From positions 34,937,051 to 35,001,050 of the forward strand of contig JAVLUZ010000154.1 of NCBI GenBank assembly GCA_036768485.1: a stretch of DNA of 64,000 nt. Direction: 5' to 3'. The DNA is from Mermis nigrescens (Eukaryota; Nematoda; Enoplea; Mermithida; Mermithidae). Position numbers and translations under genes: made by a program. Positions 12,501-24,800 of this stretch are shown piece after piece. The notes beneath the pieces are model-generated. The model was not told the origin of the DNA, ran no database searches, and saw nothing but the letters and a program-made list of their open reading frames with translations. Position 1 is the first letter of the stretch, and the number at the start of each line of letters is the position of its first letter.

Positions 12501-15500
12501 ATTATTAAATGTTTGAAATTCGAATTTTGCACCATCTATGCTTTTTTACATTTCTTACTCTGGACGTTATGAATAACGTTGTTTTCTACCGCACCTGAGC
12601 CAAAAAGAATGGGAGTTTGATTCATATACGGCGCGAAGCACTGAAAATTTGGAGCACTTTTGAAGGAACAAAGCGAATTTTTGTTTTTCCGTACATTATT
12701 TACTTTATCTCATAAAGATTATTTATGAGCCCCTCCCTTAAATACGGCCCTGCTGCTTTCTATAGCATAACGAATTTTTGAGTGCTATCATATAATCTTT
12801 TATGCTTTTAGCTTTGTGTCTAAACTTGATGCCATTTCTATTGGTAACGTCCCGGGTGACCGACAGTCCCGGGTGACCGACAATCCCGGGTGACCGACCC
12901 CGGGTGACCGACAGTCCCGGGTCACCGACAAATAGTATAAAAATAAATCTGTCAATCAAAAAATTCCCGAGTGACCGACAGTACCTACTGGCCGACTGTT
13001 CCGAGTGGCCGACAGTACCTACTGGCCGACTGTTCCGAGTGGCCGACAGTCCCGGGAGGCCGACTGTACCGGATGTTTGACAGTCCCGAGTGGCCGACTG
13101 TACCGGGTGGCCGAATGTCCCGGGTGGCCGACACTGTACCGGGTGATCGATAAATGGCACAAAAATTCCCAAATGACCCGGTTGTACTATTACTATGAAT
13201 ATATGTACGTGTATGCACGTACATTTTTTCAAAATCGAAACATAAAATTTTTTCATCCTCTCAGCCTAGCAATAAAGTTTTCACTTGCATAAATGTGAAT
13301 ATAAACTTTTTACATGTACATATTGTATATAAATTTATTAATTGTACATATTTAATATAAACTATCAAAACTAAAAATTTTGTATCAAAGATTCATTCTT
13401 GTCTAGTCGTCGTTAAGATCTTGAATTACTTATATTCCTGTGCGCCTTAAATTCGGCCTACAGCGTAGTTTCACATGCGCAATAAAATCGAAATACGTAA
13501 TTTTTCTCATTCTCTTAGAATAGCAATAAAGTTTTCACTAGCAAAAATGTGAATATCAACTTATTACATGTACATATTGTAATAAAACTTATTAAATGTA
13601 CATATTTAATATAAACTATCAAAACTAAAAATTTTGTATCAAAGATTCATTTTTGTCTAGTCGTCGTTAAGATCTTGAATTACTTATATTCCTGTGCGCA
13701 TTAAATTCGGCCTACAGCGTAGTTTCACATGCGCAATGGAATGCATAAGCAATGAATCGCGTTTAGGTACCTTCAGAATAAAAAATTCTAAAAATAAAAT
13801 CTCATTTTGCATTTTGAATCGGGCGGATAGTTGATCCCTGTTTTTGTCAAAATAAACATTTTTAAATGGAGCGTATTGAGTGCTCAGTAGTTTCGCATGA
13901 AAAATGGAAGGCGATTTTTGCTATGAACTCACATGAGCAATGTTATTGCATTGGTGAAACTATTTGTGTGCATAAATAGGTACCTACTTGAAAAAGCATT
14001 AATTCCGAAATCATTAGTCAGTTAGGAAATTTTATGACAAACCTATTATTATACCAGTTGTTGGCCACCCGGTACAGTCGGCCACCCGGGACTGTCGGCC
14101 ACCCGGTACAGTCGGCCACCCGGAACTGTCGGCCATCCGGTATAGTCGACCACTCGAGACTGTCGGCCACCCGGTATAGCCGGCCACCCGGGATTGTCGG
14201 TCAGACGGGAATTTTTTGATTGACAGATCTATTTTTAAAACCATTTGTCGGTGACCCGGGACTGTCGGTCAACCGGGACTCGTCGGTGACCCGGGACTGT
14301 CGGTTACCCGGGACACAATCTTTCTATTAAATTCGTATAGTTCTCCCATTCAAGGTAAATAAAAATTGTCTACTTCATTCTTGTGCTTACGTTACTGTCC
14401 TTTGTCCTTCGCCTTATCAGTAGACTCGTCTTTTGAAGTCAAACTCATTTAACTTTTTCCTTTTAGAGAACTGAATGCCATTTGCTATTTGACCAATTGC
14501 TGGACTCTGATTTTATGTTGGTCATATGAAGAATGCGCTGAATACATCGAATCTTTGAAAATATATGAAAATAAACCGATGGAATTTTTGATGACTAACG
14601 AAAGTAAATTTATCCCCACAGCACAATTAAATGTTTCAGTGAAATATGTGTGTTAAAAGATGTAATCATCTCGTAAGGACTTTATCAAGCTGATTACTCA
14701 GTTGCCTCCGACAAAGTGTTGTTAATTCAGTTTTCGTCATTTTTTGAATCAGCACTCAAGTTTTCAAATATATAAGGAAGCTCTTGAATATAAACTCACC
14801 GACGTACATACCACACATTCCCATAGGGGGTGAGGGGGTGTTACCCCCATCTCAGGGTCCGAGACTAGAATCACTGTCAGACGATTTTGAGCTATCAAAC
14901 ATTTTATGCATGATTTTTGGGTACAAAAGCAGCGGAGATCTTAAAATTTTTAGGCGCTTCGCGCCGACTAGTACATTTGTGTTTTGTTGCACCCATAAAA
15001 TACCTAGAATGAAGTTAAAATGATCTGAAAAGTCAAAATTTTCGATGAATTCTTATATTTTTTACTTACAAGAGTGACGAAACTAGTCAGAATGGGACAA
15101 AAAGTAGTTGAAAATGCAGTTTTTTACATTAAAACATGCTACATATGTATATAGGATGTTTCAGCCATTTTTCATATTTTACGAGCAAAAAGGACTAGAA
15201 CTCCAAATTTAGTGGTCCCAAATTTTGGGATTTCACCCTCCCTGAACTTTCGACTTTCGGTAACTATGTATGGTACATACGTATGGGCATTTTGGCATTA
15301 ACTCGTCAAATCTATTTAAAACTGCATATTTTGCAATAATATGCGGATTTTAGATTATGAATGATTATGTAGGTGAGTTGGTGTCTTACTGTAGCCCATG
15401 CACACATCACAATGAAGTTTACTATAAATCGGAATTTATTTTTTATCCTCAGTTGTATGATTTTGATTTATCACAAGTTTCCTTTTGGGAAAGCGGAAAA

Positions 15501-17268
15501 CTTTTATCAGGTACTTTCAAGCATTCTTTCGCTTCGGCCAAGTTATTCGCTTATCTTGCTTGTATGCACGTGTTTACGTAGTCACATTTATACGCTCATG
15601 GGCGTACGCAGGGGACGGGGAGGGTGGGGCAGCCGCCTTCCTCTTAGCCCAAAAATTTTTTTGGAAAGGCGAGTTAATGTGTGGAAGATAATGAAAATCA
15701 TCATTTCTTTCAGAAAATCTTGAAATTTCGGAAGCGTCAGAAAATGCGCTTTATTTTGTGCACCGCCGAACGTATTGCGAAATAAAGGGTCGCCAATTTT
15801 AGGACCGCTCCCCTTTAAAAAACCTGTGCAGTACCTTTGAACGTTAATTTCCGGCTATTCTTCTTTCTACGTTTATAGTTCTATTTCAGAATTAAAATTG
15901 CCTCAGCGCTTTCCTCTTATTGGAGTGAAATCATCACCCAGTATTTAGTATAATCAATCTGTTCATCAGAAATTCTTTCTTTTACTATAAATTATTTTTG
16001 AAATAAAATCGTATTTCGGAAGCTTTGTCGTCTGGCACGCAAATTCGTTCGTAATGCATACCTACATATTTGAAGTGTTTGTGTCTGCTCGCACGCTTAC
16101 TGTATTACTTATTTATGATTTACAGATATTTCTTGCCACAAAATTGTTTAAGCTTTGCTAAGGATTGTTTGGCTTGTGACATAATTTATTACCCCGCCTT
16201 GTGTCTAATATTAATGAGTTTAAAAAAGATAACGCCCTTCTATGTTATAAAGCAGACCGAGAAAGCCTTAGAATAGCTAAAGGCAGCAACATGGCTATTT
16301 CGAGAATTGTCGGCAAAAATGATATCTGACAGATATACGAACTTTTTGAAGGGCATTTTTTAACTTTTAGATCTAAGCTGATAAAAATTATCCGCAAAAT
16401 ATATCGATGCACTAATCTAGACTAAGCGTTTCAAGTTCTTTTGACATGATACACGATTATTTGACACATAATGCGTGTAGTTTAGGCATTAGATGCGCCT
16501 ATGTATGTGTCATTCTTGTTTTTAGGTATATTTAATCATCCAGCAATGCGTTCTGTGAATTTAAAAAACTTAAATTTCTTTATTGCACAAACAAAAGTTT
16601 TCCGTCTTTGTGTTTACAGTGTAAAAAATTTGATTGTCCAATACCTATTTGAGTTCTTTATTTTCATTTTCTGATTCGATTTTATCAGGATAAGCCGTTA
16701 CTTGTATATGACGACATATCTTGATCGAATTCAAAAGCAAGCTTTTGTATATGTTTGTAAATGTTCGTAAAATTTCCTTGAATAGCTATGTTTTTTATTT
16801 CTCAACTAAACAATCTTGATTTATTATTGAGCTTTTTGAAGAGCTGAAAATTTCGGCCATTTTCATAAAGTTTTTGCATATTTTCTAGCGCATTTTTCAA
16901 GCGCCGAATGCACAGTTCTTCATTTTTCAAAAACTTTTATAGATCGCGATAAACAAGAAGCCGATGATCGGACAATTTTAATCGAGTTGTTAACTTCGAT
17001 CAGATCGGTCACAAAAACAGACGCCGAAAATTTGATCGACGCGTTTGGATCATTGCTTACGATAACTCAGGCTTCAGTAGAACAGTTGGCTTTGTGCCGA
17101 GGCGTTGGTCTGCTAAAAGCGCAAAGGATCTATGAAGCCTTTGATCAGCCATTTGTGTGCAATAAGACTGAAGCGACCAGGGCTGGTGATGATAATGTTC
17201 GTAATTATGAAGCTGCTTCTGATATGATAAGCGTGCCGGATTTTGAAACGGATGAATTTGTGTCATAA
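9424..17268 (+). CDS. ERCC1: ERCC1 DNA excision repair protein (4 exons)
   Basis: ERCC1 is the non-catalytic subunit of the XPF-ERCC1 nuclease. It cuts 5' of lesions in nucleotide excision repair and acts in crosslink repair in the nucleus. Exons 9424-9553, 11347-11713, 14467-14603 and 16943-17268 join in phase (1, 2, 1) with GT-AG borders to 960 nt, giving 319 residues, close to the usual family length. Residues 1-90 are poorly conserved. The nuclease-like central domain follows (GNPLLRFLRNVPWEWGD near 92, then FLSVKFHKLNPDYVH). Tandem helix-hairpin-helix motifs occupy about 228-283 (SVTKTDAENL, then LALCRGVGLLKAQRIYEAF). The second hairpin keeps G-V-G but has R and L where human has P. AASDH starts 1.3 kb downstream on the same strand. 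The least certain part is the first exon, which rests on phase match and an ATG only. Confidence 0.9.
10650..11000. repeat. Degenerate AGCTATATAGCC repeat array (ERCC1 intron 1)
   Basis: About ten imperfect copies of a roughly 35-45-bp unit centred on GCTATATAGCC, often followed by TTTTTTGGCTC or in the inverse form TGAGCC-AAAA. Each core is a short palindrome, so the array could fold into serial hairpins. No coding potential. Confidence 0.65.
11347..11713 (+). CDS. ERCC1: ERCC1 exon 2 (central domain)
   Basis: The acceptor is TTTAG|AC and the donor CTGAG|GTTAGT. It encodes a disordered linker and then most of the central domain: GNPLLRFLRNVPWEW, CCVLFLSVKFHKLNPDYVH and KKIGRNFYSQILLLLVDVEE. 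These match the family pattern (G-N-P-x-L-x-x-x-R-N-V-P-W-E and H-x-L-x-P-D-Y) that forms the XPA-binding nuclease-like fold. It ends two bases into a codon. Confidence 0.93.
12220..12752. mobile_element. MITE with CAGGCTCGTATCCAGG ends (ERCC1 intron 2)
   Basis: The left end CAGGCTCGTATCCAGG and the right end CCTTAAATACGGCCCTG are inverted relatives. The same terminal family is seen at 26154-26499 (with a clear 8-bp duplication) and 32044-33209. The flanks here do not give a clean duplication. There is no open frame of interest. Confidence 0.6.
12843..14320. mobile_element. Minisatellite-ended transposon, copy 1 (ERCC1 intron 2)
   Basis: The flanks carry the perfect 8-bp duplication TTTCTATT (12835-12842 and 14321-14328). 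The left end has an outer array of 17-bp units (TCCCGGGTGACCGACAG, 12850-12931), an AT spacer with ATCTGTCAATCAAAAAATTC, and an inner array (12968-13153). The right end is the exact mirror: inner array 14060-14204, spacer with TTTTTTGATTGACAGATCT, outer array 14248-14316. The core contains a duplicated AT-rich segment (13215-13440 and 13480-13720). A second, shorter copy lies at 53429. It has no transposase. The 8-bp duplication suggests hAT-type mobilisation, which is an inference. Confidence 0.9.
14467..14603 (+). CDS. ERCC1: ERCC1 exon 3 (end of central domain)
   Basis: The acceptor is CCTTTTAG|AGAACTG and the donor ACGAAA|GTAAAT. The codon AG|A joins exon 2 in frame. The peptide RELNAICYLTNCWTLILCWS then EECAEYIESLKIYENKP matches the human segment L-x-x-x-C-I-L-x-x-x-T-L-I-L-A-W-S-x-E-E. 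It ends one base into a codon. Confidence 0.93.
14805..14985. repeat. CCCATAGGGGGTGAGGG repeat (ERCC1 intron 3)
   Basis: The segment CCATAGGGGGTGAGGGGGTG, then CCCCCATCTCAGGG and CACTGTCAGACGATTTT, is closely repeated at 61440-61530. It is joined here to a GGCGCTTCGCGCC hairpin at 14953. Boundaries are not clear. Confidence 0.55.
15598..15830. repeat. GGGCGTACGCAGGGG repeat (ERCC1 intron 3)
   Basis: It begins with CATGGGCGTACGCAGGGG and GC-rich sequence, then AT-rich DNA, and ends near CCGCTCCCCTTTAAAAAACC. Related left ends occur at 17395 (GGGACGTACGCGGGA) and 21390 (ATGGGCGTACGCAGGGG). It is probably a MITE family, but the right ends are poorly defined. Confidence 0.5.
16943..17268 (+). 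CDS. ERCC1: ERCC1 exon 4 (HhH domain, stop)
   Basis: The acceptor is CTTTTATAG|AT, and A|AT forms Asn in frame with exon 3. It encodes the tandem helix-hairpin-helix region used for XPF dimerisation and DNA binding (LTSIRSVTKTDAENLI; FGSLLTITQASVEQLALC; RGVGLLKAQRIYEAFDQPF). An acidic tail ends ETDEFVS, then TAA at 17266-17268. The tail past DQPF is longer than in human ERCC1. Confidence 0.95.
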
Positions 17269-17273
17269 ATCGG

Positions 17274-17279
17274 AATAAA
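17274..17279 (+). terminator. ERCC1 polyadenylation signal AATAAA
   Basis: AATAAA starts six bases after the ERCC1 stop codon. It is the first such hexamer downstream and gives an unusually short 3' UTR. The position is seen directly; use as a cleavage signal is inferred. Confidence 0.6.
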
Positions 17280-17394
17280 GCTTAAAAGTCGCTTTTAGGT
17301 TTTGTTGTGAGATAAATGCATGCTCAACAAATGATATGTGTTTCTATGTTATTTCGTTTCGTGAACTCCTGTTTTTATGTATGTGCGTGCATGC

Positions 17395-17757
17395 AGGGAC
17401 GTACGCGGGATTTTTTAAGGGGAAGTCCGGAAATTGTTGACCCTGTATTTCGAGGTCTGTTTGGCGGTAGACAGAATAAAGCGCATTTTTTTGACGATTC
17501 CGAACACGCTCTGTCCACTAAGCTCATAAAATTAGTACTTTTCGGAAAATTTTATTTTCTCTCAATAGGCGCGGCCAAAAAAATGACGTTCTTCGGCCGC
17601 GCTTGAGCTTAAATTATATAAAGTAATGATCCTATGGCGCGAAGCGTCCGAAAATTTAGAAATATTTATCGATAAAAAGGTACCAATTTTTATTATTTTC
17701 CAAGCATTTCAAAATTATTTTTTTGGCTAAGGGGGCTGTCTCCTTGCTTGCGCCTAT
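17395..17757. repeat. GACGTACGCGGGA repeat between ERCC1 and AASDH
   Basis: The left end is CAGGGACGTACGCGGGA and the right end GGGGGCTGTCTCCTTGC followed by TTGCGCC, which gives a loose inverted match. A degenerate hairpin GGCGCGAAGCGTCC lies at 17636. It occupies the start of the 1.3-kb gap that must also hold the AASDH promoter. I recognise no promoter motif in 17760-18587. Confidence 0.45.
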
Positions 17758-18587
17758 TTGTGTGTGTGTGCGCCATATATGTGTTGCCTAACTGCCTTTC
17801 TGTCATGAATTCATCGTGTTTCAGCATGCTTTAACATTAAAATGAGTCATTTCGTGATCCACGTTTGATTTAATTAGCATGTGTAGGATCTTCAAAAAAG
17901 TCAAACGAACTTTTAGTTTCTTCAATTGCAAATCCGTATTTTATCATTGCGCATTTCGATTTTTTAATGGGATATTGTACATATATCGCTGTAAGAACGA
18001 TTTACGTGAAAATTTGTTCATACCCTTCATACCCTCTACATGACTATTTAAGTGTGTTTAATCTTACAATCTTATTCATTTTAGCAATGCCATATTTCTT
18101 AAATGCATTTGCCTGTCCGACCTTCTTTGAGCGCTTGCAAATGGGCTTCGGCGGTTTTAACTTATATTTCCCTTCCTATTAAGATAAGTTTCTCACAACT
18201 TTTGCAATTAAGTACTTGAAAAGAAATTCTAAATGTTTGAGGATTTTATTTTAAATTAAATCCTGTAGAGCTGGAACTAATTCTAAAAACCTTTTTATGA
18301 ACTATTTTTTCCTTTTTTTCTTGAGATTATTTGTTTGTACGCCTTGCAAACGAGAGCCAGCATTCTTTTGGACAGCTAATCTATCACATTCATGGTGCCA
18401 AGTCACGCCACAGCTACTATTTTTTGTTTGTTTTTTAGCTACACGTTCTAATACATACAGAAGTATCCGAAGAGAAATGCAATTTAACAAAGTGCAAACT
18501 GCTTGATTTATTGTGGACATTCTGAAACGCTTTTCATCCTCCGCATTACTTCATTTGTTGTTGATTTACAATGATTTTAATGAAGGC

Positions 18588-18814
18588 ATGAGCCAAAATA
18601 TGGAGAATATGACGTTGGACACTTTGGTGAAAAGATACGATAAAGAGATTGCCGTTGTATTCGTTGATGGGAGTTTGCAGTCCACTTTGTCTTATCAACA
18701 GTTGCAAACTTTTTCTAACAGTCTTGCAAGTGATTTAAACAAGATAAGTAGTGGAGGTGCCATTGTTGGACTGCTACTAAGGAGCTCGGTGGTTTTACCA
18801 GCTGTTATCTTAGG
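18588..18814 (+). CDS. AASDH: AASDH exon 1 (start)
   Basis: The frame is open upstream, and in-frame ATGs lie at 18588, 18603 and 18609. The last gives MTLDTLVKRYD, which lines up best with the family start MTL. The peptide LSYQQLQTFSNSLASDL then GLLLRSSVVLPAVILG is the N-terminal part of the AMP-binding domain. The donor TTAGG|GTAGGC leaves two bases. Confidence 0.88.
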
Positions 18815-21800
18815 GTAGGCTTGGGCGGTTCTGCATAACATACATGTGCATCACCAGCATGACAGAGAACGTCAGACTTTAAAATGCACTATGAGTGATT
18901 TTTATGAATAAAGTTTGTAATAATTAATGTGATAAAGTTTGTTGATTCATTTCATTTCCTTCAAAGCGAGTCAATGTGAGATTCGTTGCTAGTGCGAGAA
19001 TAAACGAATTTTTTACGTCGAAGCATGCGTAATCTGATGTTAAAACTTGAAATTTTTCCTACATGATGGATCGGATAAGCCGAATAGTGGTCTGCTAGGA
19101 GGTCGGATCGAATATAAATACACTTAAATCTTTTGCAAATGCAAGGTCGTTGAAAAATTTTAAATTTTTTTTAATTTCTAGTTTTTGTTCACGGGATTAA
19201 TTTAATAATTTATTTATCCTACTTTTTTACGGTCAATTTCTTATTATTTTCATATTTTGAATTAATTTTTCATTTTTCAGCCTGAATCATATGATTAGTA
19301 GATGATGAGTATGGGAATACCTGACCATTTCTAGAAAGAATCCAGCGTTTAGAGCTTTCGGCTGAAAATCAACAGATGCCTAATGTTTGGCAAGTGTTAA
19401 AAGGCCTGATTTTTCATGAATATCTGAAATGATAAACACCTTCGGAAAAGTATTTGTACAAGCGAAAAAATAAATCCGGAAAAGTGTTTGTACGAGCGAT
19501 ATTTTCTCTAAGTGTACGAGGGTTGACCATTAAAGGCATAGCTTTTTTGGCAGTAATTGAGCTGCAGCAAAGTTTTTCTTATATTTATATTTTAGGGCTT
19601 ACCTGATGTGAATATCCCTAATTTCATAATTTTTGTTCAGTTTTTTCTAGAGATATTCAGTTTTACTTAATTGTACCTGATGATATTGACTGAAAATCAA
19701 ATTATTGAGTAACTGGAGGTCATTTGGTACCTAATGCTATCGAGTCAAAAATCTACAGATAATTCATGTCTAATATAGTGAAGTTCTTGGAACTAGTGCC
19801 TTTGCTTTCAGCAGTATTAAAATATGAATTGCAATTTTCAGGGCTGGCGTGACGTCCTTTAAAGATGGGAGGTCCACTGAACTCCCGAACTAGCACGGTT
19901 TAATGGGGAAGACAGGGGAATTAAGATGCATCTGGTAGCCTCGGTATTAAGGTCAAACGATAGCACAACATAGACAATTTTAACAGAAGATTTGGAATTG
20001 TCAAAGGTTTGTGCCAAATTTGAACCCTATTTGTTGGCAGCTAAGCAAAGGCATCATTGAGCTGAAAACATTAACCACTTTTTTCACTAATTTGAACAAG
20101 ATACACAAAACTTTACAAAACAAATAGTATCTGGTGATGAAGACGGGTTTACTGCTATAGCCTAAAAACTAAATATCAGTCAATTCAGCGAGTAGGGGAG
20201 GCATTAAGACCATAAACGTGATATTGTAGCTTTTATTGGGATTCTCAGTCCTATATTGATTGACTTTACATCAATTAATGTAATAATAATAAATGCCACT
20301 TATTATTGCAAACTCCTGAACCAGTTGCAAAAATTAATCAAGAAAAATGGAAGGGGGATTATGTTAGGGGTATTGCTGATTTTGCACAATAATGCACCAC
20401 TTTACGAAGCAAGGCTTTCACATGAAACTATGGTTGATTGCAGGTTTAACTAGTTGGATCATTCGCCCTAATGCCCTGATTTTGTATCATTAGGCATCCT
20501 GTTTTTCAAAAATGTAGGTCCTTTTCAAAGGGATGCGATTTTCTGTATGATAGTAAGCTGAAATCTGAGGTTGAACTCTGGTTTTGGGGGTCAAAGTTCA
20601 ATCTGTGTCTGATGAGCATGTCTGATGACCATGTTGAAAAAAGAGTATTGGTTTTGCCATACTGATATTTCTCAACAAAAAGCTATACTTTTATTGATCA
20701 ACCCTTGCACATATGTATACTGTATGCATAAGTGGTGTTCCTGTTGTTTTTTATACATACTCAGAAAAATATACGTGTTTATATAGCTGAACTGCGATCA
20801 ACTACTGTCTAAACCAGTGTTAATCAATCCTAAATTATGTTGAATATACCTAGTCGAAGTTTTGTGATTTTCAGTCAAACATGCTTTTTGAATCGGTCAC
20901 ATTTTGTATTATATTATGCATTATATTATTTTATGTTCTATAATATTTTGTATTGCAAAATATAAACTAAAACTGATGGCCGAACGTTAATTGAATCTGA
21001 CTAAAGACCATTACGTTATGGTATTCGATGTAACATGTAAACACACATGTACATGGTAGCTGATTTCTTTTTCAGATCACGGAAAACTGCTGAATGTTCA
21101 GGAAGGGAACCCCTCCCATGTGTGTGCTCAATCCTGCGAACTTAACTATGCGTTAGTGCTTACGAATTTACCTCTTTCTGCTCTTTTATTGAAATTTTCA
21201 TATTTTCTAATCCTGGTTGCTGTTCGTACATTAATTACTTCTTTTATTTAGCGTTTTGAAGGCCAAATGTGCTTTCCTCTATTTGTCACCGGATGAGCAT
21301 GTATTGTTTTCGTTGAATCTTATCGAGAAATGCAAATTAAGCCTTTTGATAATCGAGCAGGATTATCAGGTAAGAATATGTACACACGCATGGGCGTACG
21401 CAGGGGGGGGGCGGCCGCCCCTTTGTTTTATATGCCTTTATCACGGGAAAGCTTGAGTTTAAAAGACAAAAACGTCGAAAAGTTCAAATACTCTATGTTG
21501 CTATTTATATAGAACTCAAACATCTATTTCAAAGGCATAAATCAGCCGAAATATTTCCGTGCTTCACACTTATTTAGTAATTTGAATCACAGTTTGTCTG
21601 TGAAAAGTCTAATCTGACTTGAACATCGCGATAAAGGTATGGAAATTGTTTTGTACCAGTTCAGCGAATTTATTTTTTGTTTGTCTTCTACAAAATTTTG
21701 AAATTGTGATTGGGTGGCAAAAATGGTTAGATGCTTTGCGCTTTTTGCCAGTTTATTTTTCCAAATTGTTTATCAACAAAAAAGGATGACAAATTCGTCT

Positions 21801-24800
21801 TGAAAAGACTGAAAATATCAAAATTTTAAATATCAAATTTTCCAAATATTGAATTGTTGTATTTTCCATTTTAGAGACCCGTATATTGATTAATGATAAA
21901 AAAGGTCGAAAATCACAACTTTAGCACACAGAACAGATTACTGTATCATATTAGTATAAGCTAAATTTTGCATTGTATACAGCGTACAACACAGACTTTG
22001 GGCACCTTCTCTGCACATATATACAAAGAGACCTTGCACAAAAATCACATGCGCCACAGTAGCTTATATTTTGATTTGATGAGTCAATTCACTGTCGAAA
22101 TTAGCCTAATTAATTTTACCCTTGTATTATTACTGCTCATGTAACGCTTTTGAAGGATTTGCCAGCGAAATTTGCACTGCACGCTATGACAGAGTTCGGT
22201 CTCAAAATCTTTATTATCCAGAATTCAGGCTCTGGAATTTCTACGTTCGAAAAAAATTTCGAGCTCGCTTATGTAATTAGAACGTCAGGCACAACTGGCC
22301 AACCGAAACTTGTTCACGTTCCTCACAGTGCCATTTTACCCAACATACTTGATTTCAGGTTAGCCTATTGAAAATCTATCATCCTTGCGCACAAAATTTT
22401 TGTTATGGTACTGCGAAGCGATATTCTTCATTATACTTACATGCAGAGCCGTATTTAGGAGGCGGGGCTGCCACCCCCTCCGTGGCCGTTTAAAAATATT
22501 GGCACGTAAGATAACGTACGGAAGGATGACAAATTGCATCTTGTCAGAAAATTATTAAATTTTGCGCTTAGTGCTGCATCTGAAGTATTTTCCATGGTTT
22601 TGCTTTGGGCTCGACGAGTGAATTTAATAAATTATTTTAGGGAAAATTCCAAACCCGAGCGAAAAAAGTTTTGAAAGGCCGCTCTTCATTGAGATTAAGC
22701 TGTGGAGCTTGGATCTAGAGCTGTAGCGTAGATACTCCAAAATCAATCGCTGTACAACCTCAAACATCTTTATACGCTTTCAAACATATTTTCCATCTCG
22801 TCTGCTTTTATATGAATTTATGCAGGAAATCGCATTTATTTGAAAATAGCTTGTTTTCTGTTATTTATTACGATCAGAATATCATTTTTTATTCCATTAG
22901 ACAAATTATTATAGTTTTTTTAATCTAGTTTTACGTTTGCTGAGCCAAAAAGTCGTAAAGCCTTCGGCGCTTCGCGTCGGACTAAAATACAAACTCAACT
23001 ATAAGCCAAGAATCGATCTTATGACAGCAAGTGGATCGAAATCACAGGCTGAATAAGTGATGCATTACATATGCACATATTTCATCAAAAGAATGTTGAA
23101 ATTTATCAGTATATCTGCCCTACTTATGTACATATGCACAATGCACAAAAAAATTTTGCTCGTACAATGACTCTTGTAGTGATCTTTGCATATATGTAAG
23201 GGCTTAAAATTTTGGCTGGGGGTCTCCAGCTATTTTTAGGGTTGGGATGGAATGACTCAATCGCTCGTTCTAGCAAATCCTCCCGTAAAACAACAGTAAA
23301 CATATTTGCGTGAACATTTCATCAATATAATCTGCCAGTCAACTTCATAAGATGGTGACGTCGCTCGGTATTGGATTTGGTCGATATTCAGAATTTCGGG
23401 TGCAAAAAGCGCCTAAAATTTTAAAGCTCGCTCATGAAAATTCCCGTATTTTGGCATTATCTCTTCGCTTAAAAAAATTTGATGGATAAGATGGAGGTCG
23501 TCTCCTCCCCTTTAAAACACGACCCTGATATCAGGCATTTTTGTTAGAAAATTCGATCTTTATTTATTGCGTAAACTCGACCTCTATTCCCTATTTCCTA
23601 CTGAATTTTCAAAATCTGTCAGTTCTGAAATGGCGTATCGTACGTACGAGTTTGTAATAAACTTATATAAATAGCGAGTAATTTTTTCCCCATAAAAACA
23701 AAAATGATACTATGTGACTACTACCATGTAACGGGTGTCCCCTGAAAATCCGGAATTTCTGGAATCAAAATTAATTCTTAATCCACAAATAGGAAGATAG
23801 TCATATGATATATGGATCGAAAGAGCAAGAAAAGACGATTAAAATGAGCTTATTTTCATTCCTCATGCGGCCAGTTCATGCTGGAAAATGGACTCCAAAA
23901 TAAGGCACCCCTTCATTATATTTGTACAAGCTCTCGCAGGCGATCATGACGACGCAGCTTTTTCTTAGCTATCATTCGGTATCAGAGAGGTGTCGTCATA
24001 AATGCCGCCGTTTTTCAAAACCCTGAATTGATTACTGAAGGAAAGACTACACACTTCAGGTCCAAAGGCAACAAACTCGGTCATGACAATAATTTTTCTT
24101 CAGAAAAAGGTGCCTTTGAAATCGGTCGAAAAACCAATAATTGATTTAAATTTTGGCTATGCTACCTCATTAGCCGAGCTAATTATTGGAATATTCTTAA
24201 TATGCTAATCAAATACTTTTGTGTAAAGTTCGCACAAGATCGTTATATGTTCACGGTTAACCAGGCAACCGCATATTCAGTAAAAATTAATAATAATCAC
24301 GACAGGTCGTGATTTTTGTAGACTATTTATTATTAAATCCGTCCTGTGCCCGTGAAATTCATGCTATAAAAGGCATTCAGAGTCATTCTGATTTTCCTGA
24401 TTCTGCACACAGATGGCAAGTCAAAATCATCAGTCTTTTAATTGCCTGTATCAAATTTTGTTTCGAGAAAATGGATAGAAATATTGTACAATGAAAAACC
24501 GTAAAATAGTGGCTACACTTTAGAACAGTGAGCTTATAGAAAATTAAAAATGGACCTACTTTATTCGCCTTATCTTGCTCTTCCGATCTATATATTACAT
24601 GACTGGCTATTCATTCTGGATTCAGAAATTAAATTCGATTTCAGAAATTCCAGATTTTTAGGGGACACCCGTTAATAATATTCTGTCATGTTAGCTTTTC
24701 TGGCATCGTTTTTTACGCATTAGGCGCATCCTGTCAATATGCCAGTCTGATGTTGTCTTTTCCTCCTCTCCATTGACATTTGATCCTAGTATAATTGATA

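Noticed and set aside
12850..13153. Short direct repeats that could suggest a CRISPR array
   Set aside because: Units are 17 bp and contiguous with no unique spacers, they are mirrored at the far end, and the context is an animal intron.
12971..13292. Overlapping open frames with repeats such as GTVGHSEQSASRYC on both strands (also 14032-14244, 53397-53718)
   Set aside because: They read through the 17-bp minisatellites. 17 is not a multiple of three, so all frames yield repetitive peptides; there is no start context or homology.
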